From the NCBI GenBank assembly GCA_018268695.1, contig JAFDWD010001107.1, positions 1-8,828 of the forward strand: a DNA stretch of 8,828 bases. The letters run 5' to 3'. Under the pieces are notes generated by a model. It was given only the letters and a program-made list of their open reading frames with translations. It ran no database searches and was not told the origin of the DNA. Origin of the DNA: Actinomycetota bacterium. Lineage in GTDB: Bacteria > Actinomycetota > Thermoleophilia > Solirubrobacterales > 70-9. The position numbers and the translations under genes are program-made. The number at the start of each line of letters is the position of its first letter. Positions within the stretch are counted from its first letter, which is position 1. This document shows, piece after piece, positions 1 through 5,734 of the stretch.

Positions 1-206
1 AGGGCTGGCCGCACGGCGGCGTCGGCTCGAACCTCTCGGCGCTGATCACCGAGCAGGCCTTCGACGAGCTCGACGCGCCGCCCCAGCGGGTGACCGGCGC
101 CGACGTCCATATGCCCTACTCCAGGCGCCTGGAGCAGGCGGCGATCCCGCACCAGGAGCACATCGTCAGCGCCGCGCTCGCGACCCTCGAGGGAGCGACG
201 GCCTGA
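1..206 (+). CDS. 2-oxoacid dehydrogenase E1 component, beta subunit (3' end only)
   Basis: This is the C-terminal 67 residues of the thiamine-diphosphate-dependent E1 beta subunit of a pyruvate or branched-chain 2-oxoacid dehydrogenase complex, which decarboxylates the 2-oxoacid and passes the acyl group to the lipoyl arm of E2. The first full codon is at 3 and the stop is TGA at 204-206. The visible part is the C-terminal transketolase-like domain: a GWPHGGVGSNL segment, then AFDELDAPPQRVTGADVHMPY, and a terminal helix after the AIPHQEHIV stretch, all typical of E1 beta tails. The 5' part lies outside the window, so pyruvate and branched-chain forms cannot be told apart. The gene points toward lipB-lipA about 7 kb away, which supply the lipoyl cofactor for such complexes. 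No E2 gene is visible here. Confidence 0.92.
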   Translation, partial: GWPHGGVGSNLSALITEQAFDELDAPPQRVTGADVHMPYSRRLEQAAIPHQEHIVSAALATLEGATA

Positions 207-209
207 AGC

Positions 210-1406
210 TCAGGCGGCGGGCAGCTCGGCGCTGGTGGTCGGGCCGGTGACGTCGTCACGGTCGGCACTGGCGACGCGGACCGTGTAGTCGACGTCCTCG
301 AGCTCGAGGGGCAGGGTGACCTCGCCGCTCTCGCCTTCCGGGGAGATGCCGTAGGTGGCGGGCGGCTTGCCGTCTTCGTGGCCGTCGAGGCTGATCAGCA
401 GGTGCTTCGTCTTCGGTACGCCCGGCTCGGGCGGGGGCAGCTGGTAGTCGACCACGGCGCGATCGCCCTCGCGCCTCGCCTCGACCTTCGGCGGAGCGGG
501 CTTCGGCACCTCGGCGCCCGCTTCCGGACCCAGCTCCGCGGCCGGCTTCGCCCGTTCGTGGAAGCCGCAGGGACTCGCCCAGGCGTCGTGGAAGCGCGGA
601 CCGGGCGGGCTGTCGGCGCCGATCGTCACGAAGGGCAGCTTGAGGATGTGGCCGGTGCTGCCCCAGCGACCCGGCCAGGCGACCCAGTCCGGCGCCGCCG
701 CGGTGATCGCGGTCAGCTGCGGACGGACGCGGGGGCCCTTGTCGTCATTGTGGTCGGGGATGATCGGCGCCTGGGTGTAGGTGCCGGGGCGGAAGTAGGA
801 GGCGTGGGAGCCGCGGGCCGAATAGACGACCGGCGCCGGCCCGCCCGGCCCGTCTTCCTTTTCGACATCCGCCCAGGCGGCCTTCTCGGCGTAGGTGTGT
901 TGGGCGTAGGTCGCGACCTCCGGCTCGCCGTCCGCGCCGACCCGGAACTGCACCATTTCCCAGTCGCCCTCGTGTAGGCCGCTGCCGAGCAGCCCCTTGT
1001 CGTTGTAGTAGTAGAAGAACCAGTACTGCAGCCAGAGCTGGTCGGCGCAGTTGCGGTTGGCGAACCCGTACACGTGGTTGGCGTAGCCGGGGAGGGCGTG
1101 CATGGCGCGGGCGTCGGCGACGTAGTGCTTGCCGACCGCGTCGAGGTGGTCCTTAGGACGGACGGCGGTGCCGGTCGGATCGGGGTAGGTGTCGCCGCGC
1201 AGGAAGTCGACTCCGAGCTGGGACTCCCCGTCCCCCGGCCGCGCCGCGGCGATCGCCTTCTTCGGGGCGTTCAGGGTGTTGCCGTGGACGAACCCGGCGG
1301 GGACCGCGTCGGTCATCGTCGCCACCGAGTCGGCGGCGAAGCTCTCCATCGAGTCGTACTGGACGAACGGGACGTAGCGCTCCAGCAGCTCGGCGTCGCC
1401 TGCCAT
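210..1406 (-). CDS. Vps62-domain protein with C-terminal Ig/fibronectin-like domain
   Basis: A 398-residue protein. Residues about 10-285 resemble the Vps62 family (DUF946-like), named from a yeast vacuolar sorting factor; its biochemical role in bacteria is unknown. Family-like landmarks are YVPFVQYDSMESF near 11-23, an aromatic block WLQYWFFYYYND at 125-136, HEGDWE at 145-150 and ARGSHASYF at 197-205. Residues about 303-395 are a Pro/Glu-rich linker followed by alternating strands that look like one Ig or fibronectin-III-type domain. No signal peptide or membrane segment is seen, so a cytoplasmic location is likely. The ATG overlaps the stop of the upstream oxidase gene by one base (TGATG), with a purine-rich stretch AAAGGGTGGGGA just before it, so translation is probably coupled. 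It is the last gene of a three-gene operon. Its stop lies 3 bases from the convergent E1 beta stop. Function in the operon is unknown; a structural or carbohydrate-binding role is only a guess. Confidence 0.85.
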   Translation of the reverse strand: MAGDAELLERYVPFVQYDSMESFAADSVATMTDAVPAGFVHGNTLNAPKKAIAAARPGDGESQLGVDFLRGDTYPDPTGTAVRPKDHLDAVGKHYVADARAMHALPGYANHVYGFANRNCADQLWLQYWFFYYYNDKGLLGSGLHEGDWEMVQFRVGADGEPEVATYAQHTYAEKAAWADVEKEDGPGGPAPVVYSARGSHASYFRPGTYTQAPIIPDHNDDKGPRVRPQLTAITAAAPDWVAWPGRWGSTGHILKLPFVTIGADSPPGPRFHDAWASPCGFHERAKPAAELGPEAGAEVPKPAPPKVEARREGDRAVVDYQLPPPEPGVPKTKHLLISLDGHEDGKPPATYGISPEGESGEVTLPLELEDVDYTVRVASADRDDVTGPTTSAELPAA

Positions 1407-2827
1407 CAGATCCCCACCCTTTCGGTGAACGGCGAGTCGAACACGCCGGTGTCGTTGTAGTCGGCCTCGACCGCCATCCATCTCCCCCACTCCGGGTAGA
1501 GCTCCGCCGGCCGCGCCCGTTCGATCGCGTTGATCTGTCCCCAGTGGGGGCGCGCGCCGAGGTGGGCGAGGGCGTTTTCGTACCCGATCAGCAGCGACAT
1601 CTCCCCGCGGCTGCCGGTGACCATGATCAGCTCGATCATCATCGTCGGCTGCCCGCTCATCATCGACGCGTACGCCTGCGAGGGGGCGACGAAGCGGAGC
1701 GAGAACGGTGAGGTGTGGTAGATGCCTTCGCGGCGGCGCTCGGCGGCGATCTCGAGGATCCGGTCGACCGCTTCGACGTGGCGGCCGTCGACGGCGATGC
1801 CCAGCTCCATCGAGTCGGCGGGAAGCGCGTTGGCCTCGCCGATGTTGAACACCTTGTAGGAGATGTTGGTGTAGTCGTCGTCGGTCATTTCCTCGAGCGT
1901 GTCGTCGAAGCGCCCCACCATCAGCCCGGGAAGGTGGCGGGCGAGGAAGCGCAGGACGACGCCGGTGAAGTGCCACGAGGCCTCGAGCTCGGTCAGCGGA
2001 TGGCGTTCGGTCTTGTCCGCGGGCAGGCCGTCGGGCTCGGGTGCGTCGGAGCGCACCGTCACCAGCACCCGGTGTTCGCCGTTCGCTTCGGGATAGGGGT
2101 TGACGAACAGCTCGTAGTGGGCGTCGCCAGCGAGGACGCCGTCGGCGGTGAGGGTGCCGCGGACCTTCTCCCAGGTGCTGAGCGTCCGCACCTCTTTGAG
2201 CCAGAACTTCTCCCGCACCTCGATCATCACCCGGTAGAGGAGCCCGAGCGTGCCGAGCCCACAGATGGCGGCGCGGAAGCGTTCGTCGTCCTGGACCAGC
2301 TCGAGCTCCGGGTGGTCGAAGGTCGTCGGGTCGGTCGGGCCGTCGGCGGGCTCGATCCGCAGCGCCCGCCCGCGTGAGACCACCACCTCCAGCGAGCGGA
2401 CGGCATCGGGGAAGGGACCGTAGGCGAGGCCCGAGCCGTGGGTCGAGGTCGAGATCACCCCGGCGATCGTCTGCGCGTCGTAGCCGCCCATGTTGACGAG
2501 CGCGAGCCCCATCCCTTCGAGCGCCGGGTTGAGGGTGCGCAGGTGCGTCCCCGACCCCACCCAGACCAGCCGGGCCGTGTCGACCCCGGGCCGCAGGGTC
2601 GCGGGCGCGACCCTCTCGACGGCGGCGAGGTTGTCCGGTTCGACCATGATCCCGTCGGTCAGGGCGATGTCCGACCAGGCGTGGCGGGCGCCGGCGGCGT
2701 GCACCGTCCGCGCCGCGCGTTCGGCCCCGATCACCAGGTCGCGCAGCTCCGCCAGGGTCGCGGGCCTGGCGATCTCGACCGGATCGCAGCGCTGTCCGCC
2801 GGTGTGGTTGCGCCAGAGCGGGCTCAC
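1406..2827 (-). CDS. FAD-linked oxidase, D-arabinono-1,4-lactone oxidase family
   Basis: A 473-residue flavoprotein of the VAO/PCMH fold, resembling aldonolactone oxidases (L-gulono- and D-arabinono-lactone oxidases), which oxidise a sugar lactone or alcohol and pass electrons to O2 or another acceptor. The N-terminal FAD domain shows AAGARHAWSD at 44-53; His49 sits where family members carry a covalent histidyl-FAD link. VGSGTHLRTLNPAL (90-103) and GGYDAQTIAGVISTSTHGSG (114-133) bind the flavin. The C-terminal substrate domain ends with the family signature ARPHWGQ at 425-431. The start is GTG at 2827-2825, overlapping the stop of the upstream GMC gene as GTGA, with AAGGA (2838-2834) six bases before it. 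An open frame continues far upstream, but that stretch is out-of-frame sequence of the GMC gene. No signal peptide or membrane segment is seen. The substrate is unknown; other VAO alcohol or sterol oxidases remain possible. Confidence 0.9.
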   Translation of the reverse strand: MSPLWRNHTGGQRCDPVEIARPATLAELRDLVIGAERAARTVHAAGARHAWSDIALTDGIMVEPDNLAAVERVAPATLRPGVDTARLVWVGSGTHLRTLNPALEGMGLALVNMGGYDAQTIAGVISTSTHGSGLAYGPFPDAVRSLEVVVSRGRALRIEPADGPTDPTTFDHPELELVQDDERFRAAICGLGTLGLLYRVMIEVREKFWLKEVRTLSTWEKVRGTLTADGVLAGDAHYELFVNPYPEANGEHRVLVTVRSDAPEPDGLPADKTERHPLTELEASWHFTGVVLRFLARHLPGLMVGRFDDTLEEMTDDDYTNISYKVFNIGEANALPADSMELGIAVDGRHVEAVDRILEIAAERRREGIYHTSPFSLRFVAPSQAYASMMSGQPTMMIELIMVTGSRGEMSLLIGYENALAHLGARPHWGQINAIERARPAELYPEWGRWMAVEADYNDTGVFDSPFTERVGI

Positions 2828-4392
2828 GCCAGGTCCTTGACCAGCCGGTCGACGCCGCGCTCGGCCAGGGCCGCGATCGTCTTCGACGGGTTGACGCCGA
2901 GCGCGGTCGGGACGATCGAGCCGTCGAGGACGTGGAGGCCGGGGTACCCGTGGACGCGGCCGAGGTCGTCGACCACCCCGGCGGCGGGGTCTTCGGCCAT
3001 CGGGCAGCCACCGAGCGGGTGGACGGTGGCGTACTTGCTGAACGGTCCGCCTTCGAGGACGTAGAACGGCTCCGCTTCGCTCGCCTCGGCGATCTCCTTC
3101 GCCGTGCGTTCGAGGTTGTCGAAGAGCTTCGCCGAGGCCGTCCGGTCCCAGCGGATGTCGAGCCGATGCAGGATCGGCGTCAGCCGCATCTCGCCGTCGG
3201 CGGCGTCGCGGCCGATCATCAGGAAGATCAGCGAGTCGGTGTCGGGCCGGTCGTGATCGGCGAGGCGCACGTCCCGCGGGCGCAGCGCCTGGTCGCTCCA
3301 GCCGACCCGGGTGAGGCCGACCCGCAGCCGCAGCAGCCAACGGCGCCAACCGCGGATCACGTTGACGCCACGGGCGGCGTCGATGAGCAGCTGGATGTAG
3401 GCGGGCAGGCCACCGTCGGCGACGATCAGCCCGCGTTCGGCGGTGTAGTCGAGTTTGCTGGTCATCACCGGGCCGAAGTCGTTGCGGGCGCCCTGGACGT
3501 CGGCCGCCCTGGGGTCGATCGCCATCCCGAGCCCGTCGCCGTCGCCGGAGAAGCGGCTGCCGAGCGCCGGCGAGAGGTTCGGCAGCCGGCGCCGGTTCTC
3601 GAGCAGCAGGCGGGTGGAGCCGAGGGTGCCCGCGGCAAGGATCAGGGTGGGCGCCTCGACCGAGCCGTCGTCCTCGTCGCCGAGCCCGCTGAAGCTGACC
3701 GTCCAGTTGCCGCCGGCGCGGTCGGGAGGATCGATCCGCTTCGCTTCGTGGAGCGGGCGGACCTCGGCGCCGTGGGCTTCGGCGCGGGCGAGGTAGGTGA
3801 TGTCGACGGTGTTGCGGGCGTTGACCGGGCACCCCGCGTTGCAGTTGCCGAGGTTCTGGCAACCCTCCTGATGGACGCCGCTGAACGGGTGCTCGCGCGG
3901 CTCGCCGAAGTGGACGGCGAGCGGCAGCGGTTCGGCCTCCTTGCCGACGTGGCGGCCGGCGGCGGCGAAGGCCCGCACCTTCGGCAGGGCCGGCTCGGCG
4001 GGGGTCGGCACCGGCATCAACGCTTCCTCGGTGCGGTCGTACCAGGCTTCGAGGGCGGGCCGGCGGATCGCCGCCGGCCAGCCGTGCTCGAAGACGTCGG
4101 CCGGGGTGCGCAGTTGCACGTTCGCGTAGACGAGGGAGCCGCCGCCGACGCCGGCCGCGGTGATCACCGAGATGTCGCGCATGAAGCGGAGATCGAGCAG
4201 GCCGCCGGGGTTGAGCGTCCGGTGCCAGAGCATCTCCGGCGCCTGCTCGAGGTCGGTCGGGAAGTCCTTCGCCGCCCACCGTTTGCCTCGCTCCAGCACA
4301 CACACCCGCTTGCCCGCCTCGGCCAGCCGGCAAGCGGCGATCCCACCGCCGAAACCAGAACCTACGACCACCACATCATAGGACCGAGACAT
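2824..4392 (-). CDS. GMC family oxidoreductase, cholesterol-oxidase (ChoD)-like
   Basis: A 522-residue FAD-dependent oxidoreductase that should oxidise an alcohol, possibly a sterol, hopanoid or sugar derivative. The N-terminal dinucleotide fold is VVVVGSGFGGGIAACRLAEA at 7-26, with the acidic end LERG at 33-36. GVGGGSLVYANV at 81-92 matches the second FAD-contact loop of GMC enzymes. A cysteine-rich stretch GCQNLGNCNAGCPVNARNT (177-195) matches the ChoD-like subgroup, but one cysteine position seen in many relatives is Leu181. The C-terminal catalytic region has HPLGGCPM (458-465) and GVNPSK (499-504), giving the usual His458/Asn501 pair. There is no signal peptide, unlike secreted Streptomyces cholesterol oxidases, so it is probably cytoplasmic. 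The ATG lacks a Shine-Dalgarno sequence, and a -10-like TACGAT lies 6 bases upstream, which suggests a leaderless transcript. It is the first gene of the operon. The substrate cannot be read from the sequence. Confidence 0.93.
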   Translation of the reverse strand: MSRSYDVVVVGSGFGGGIAACRLAEAGKRVCVLERGKRWAAKDFPTDLEQAPEMLWHRTLNPGGLLDLRFMRDISVITAAGVGGGSLVYANVQLRTPADVFEHGWPAAIRRPALEAWYDRTEEALMPVPTPAEPALPKVRAFAAAGRHVGKEAEPLPLAVHFGEPREHPFSGVHQEGCQNLGNCNAGCPVNARNTVDITYLARAEAHGAEVRPLHEAKRIDPPDRAGGNWTVSFSGLGDEDDGSVEAPTLILAAGTLGSTRLLLENRRRLPNLSPALGSRFSGDGDGLGMAIDPRAADVQGARNDFGPVMTSKLDYTAERGLIVADGGLPAYIQLLIDAARGVNVIRGWRRWLLRLRVGLTRVGWSDQALRPRDVRLADHDRPDTDSLIFLMIGRDAADGEMRLTPILHRLDIRWDRTASAKLFDNLERTAKEIAEASEAEPFYVLEGGPFSKYATVHPLGGCPMAEDPAAGVVDDLGRVHGYPGLHVLDGSIVPTALGVNPSKTIAALAERGVDRLVKDLA

Positions 4393-4398
4393 GAACTG

Positions 4399-4426
4399 AT
4401 CGTATTAGTGAAATTCGCCAATGCAA
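4399..4426 (-). promoter_or_regulatory. Candidate promoter of the GMC/lactone oxidase/Vps62 operon
   Basis: Read on the minus strand, TTGCAT (4426-4421) could be a weak -35 box (TTG conserved), followed by a 16-base spacer and TACGAT (4404-4399) as a -10 box. The predicted transcription start falls on or next to the A of the ATG at 4392, so the mRNA would be leaderless. This agrees with the missing Shine-Dalgarno sequence. It rests on short matches only. Confidence 0.35.
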
Positions 4427-4443
4427 CCTGTTCTTCCACAGGT
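4426..4443. promoter_or_regulatory. Inverted repeat, candidate shared operator
   Basis: A perfect 6-bp dyad, ACCTGT (4426-4431) and ACAGGT (4438-4443), is separated by TCTTCC. The arms extend with a 2-base bulge: CA before the left arm pairs with TG at 4446-4447. The dyad overlaps the right edge of the leftward -35 candidate and covers the rightward -35 candidate, a position where one bound regulator could control both operons. No regulator gene lies in the window. Confidence 0.35.
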
Positions 4444-4464
4444 GTTGTCCGGGCGGGTTATAAA
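4435..4464 (+). promoter_or_regulatory. Candidate promoter of the tyrosinase operon
   Basis: TCCACA (4435-4440, four of six bases match the -35 consensus) and TATAAA (4459-4464, five of six match the -10 consensus) are separated by 18 bases. The start would be near 4471, giving a leader of about 30 bases before the GTG at 4501. No Shine-Dalgarno sequence is present. A perfect palindrome GGTTAACC (4493-4500) abuts the start codon. Another possible -10 is TACATT at 4473-4478. Confidence 0.35.
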
Positions 4465-4500
4465 CACACAGTTACATTAGTTGTGGTGTATGGGTTAACC

Positions 4501-5292
4501 GTGAGCCCGGTCGCCAGCCCTCCCTCCCCCGCGGTCGCGCCGAAAGCGCTGCGGCACCGGCGCAGCGTGCGGCGGTTGACCGCCGGCCAGCTCGCCGACC
4601 TGCGCCATGCGATCACCGCCGCGCAGGCGATCGGCGACGACCGCGGCTACCAGGCGTGGGCGGGCATCCACGGCCTGCCGCTGCCGATCTCCTGCGTCCA
4701 CCACAAGGAGCTCTTCCTGCCCTGGCACCGCGCCTACCTCTACCTCTTCGAGAAGACCCTGCAGGACCGCGTCCCCGGCGTGACCCTGCCGTGGTGGGAC
4801 TGGACCGTCGAGCACGCCGAAGGCATCCCGGACGCCTACGCGGCGCGCAAAGCGCAGGGGCGGAAGAACCCGCTGTTCGACTCGCCGATCCAGAAATCGG
4901 GGCGGGAGTTCCCGGCCCAGGCCCGCACCACCCGGTCACCCGGGCCGCCGGGCGAACTTCCATCCCCGACCCTGGTCGAACGGGTGCTCGAAAACAACGA
5001 CTTCCTCACCTTCCAGACCCAGCTCGAGAGCATCCACGACGGCGTCCACGTGTGGACCGGCGGGACGATGGGCGAAATCCCGGTCGCCGCCTACGACCCG
5101 ATCTTCTACGCGCACCACTGCATGATCGACCGGCTCTGGCACCTGTGGCAGCTGCGCCACGGGCCGGGGGTGCCGGCGGCGCTGCTCGACCGGGCTCTGG
5201 CGCCGTTCCCGATGACGGTTCGGGACACGCTCGAAACCAGCCACCTCGGCTACGACTACGCCGCCTCGACCGCGGCGGTGAAAGGTCCCTGA
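4501..5292 (+). CDS. Tyrosinase family type-3 copper oxidase
   Basis: A 263-residue di-copper enzyme expected to oxidise phenols or catechols to o-quinones with O2. The CuA ligands are predicted as His57 (GIHG), His67 (in SCVHHKELFLPWHR) and His76 (PWHR); His67 to His76 has the 9-residue spacing of Streptomyces tyrosinase. The CuB ligands are His179 and His183 (IHDGVHVW) and His206 (DPIFYAHHCMIDRLW). PWWDW at 97-101 is also typical. Cys65 lies two residues before His67, the C-x-H arrangement of fungal tyrosinases, where the pair forms a thioether. The residue after the first CuB His is Asp180, where many monophenolases have Asn. No signal peptide and no MelC1-type caddie gene are seen. The GTG start is just before the family-typical N-terminal helix; upstream in-frame GTGs at 4483 and 4486 are possible, and none has a ribosome binding site. 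The stop overlaps the next ATG (TGATG). Confidence 0.94.
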   Translation: MSPVASPPSPAVAPKALRHRRSVRRLTAGQLADLRHAITAAQAIGDDRGYQAWAGIHGLPLPISCVHHKELFLPWHRAYLYLFEKTLQDRVPGVTLPWWDWTVEHAEGIPDAYAARKAQGRKNPLFDSPIQKSGREFPAQARTTRSPGPPGELPSPTLVERVLENNDFLTFQTQLESIHDGVHVWTGGTMGEIPVAAYDPIFYAHHCMIDRLWHLWQLRHGPGVPAALLDRALAPFPMTVRDTLETSHLGYDYAASTAAVKGP

Positions 5293-5732
5293 TGGTCGGC
5301 CGCTTCACCAGCGACCCACTCGAGCTGCCGCCGGCCGAGCGCCCGTTCGACCGTGCCGACCTGATCTTCTACGGCCTCGACCACTCCGGCCCGTCCTACG
5401 AAGCGCAGGTGTTCATGGGCGCGCGCGGGGTCGGCGGCGAGCCCGATCGGTCCCACCGAGCCTACGTCGGCTCGTTCTTCATCCTCGGCCATGGCGGCTG
5501 TTTCGGCGACGTCGGCCACTGCGACGTACCGGCCGCGACCGACCCCTTCGACCTGCGGCCCGCCCACCAGCTGGAGCCGGCGGTGCGGATCCTCACCGTC
5601 ACCGAGCCGCTGCGGGCGATGCTCGAGCAGGGCCTGACCACGGCCAAAGTCACCGTCGTCGCCCACACCGAAAGCCGCGCCACCGACGAAGTGCTCTCGT
5701 TCGAGACGCTCCGCCTGGCGACCTACGCCTAG
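5292..5732 (+). CDS. Small protein resembling the tyrosinase C-terminal beta-domain
   Basis: A 146-residue protein that starts at an ATG sharing its A with the tyrosinase stop, preceded by AAAGG (5281-5285) with 6-base spacing. Translation is therefore probably coupled and the two products made in similar amounts. Residues 22-41 (ADLIFYGLDHSGPSYEAQVF) and 58-66 (YVGSFFILG) look like beta strands of the domain that follows the di-copper core in many larger tyrosinases and polyphenol oxidases. A distinctive GHGGCFGDVGHCDVP block (65-79) carries His66, Cys70, His76 and Cys77, which could bind metal or form a disulfide. There is no signal peptide. By analogy with shielding domains and caddie proteins it may cover the active site or help load copper; that is inference. 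The family assignment rests on remembered resemblance. Confidence 0.78.
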   Translation: MVGRFTSDPLELPPAERPFDRADLIFYGLDHSGPSYEAQVFMGARGVGGEPDRSHRAYVGSFFILGHGGCFGDVGHCDVPAATDPFDLRPAHQLEPAVRILTVTEPLRAMLEQGLTTAKVTVVAHTESRATDEVLSFETLRLATYA

Positions 5733-5734
5733 CG

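Noticed and set aside
1409..3011. Minus-strand extension of the Vps62 frame through the lactone oxidase gene
   Set aside because: The extension reads as Arg/Ala/Gly-rich shadow sequence. The ATG at 1406 has a purine-rich site and directly precedes the conserved part.
4442..4467. GTGTT...AACAC inverted repeat near the tyrosinase -10 box
   Set aside because: The arms are only 5 bases with a 16-base spacer, easily explained by chance; the ACCTGT/ACAGGT dyad is the stronger candidate.
2932..4500. Upstream extension of the tyrosinase frame across the GMC gene
   Set aside because: The frame stays open only because of GC bias. The extension is antisense to a well-defined GMC oxidoreductase and carries no recognisable domain; the tyrosinase family N-terminus fits the GTG at 4501.
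5281..5300. Frameshift or programmed slip joining tyrosinase and the small partner into one protein
   Set aside because: A good ribosome site and ATG sit exactly at the junction, and no clear slippery heptamer with downstream structure is visible, so coupled reinitiation is simpler. A sequencing error cannot be fully excluded.
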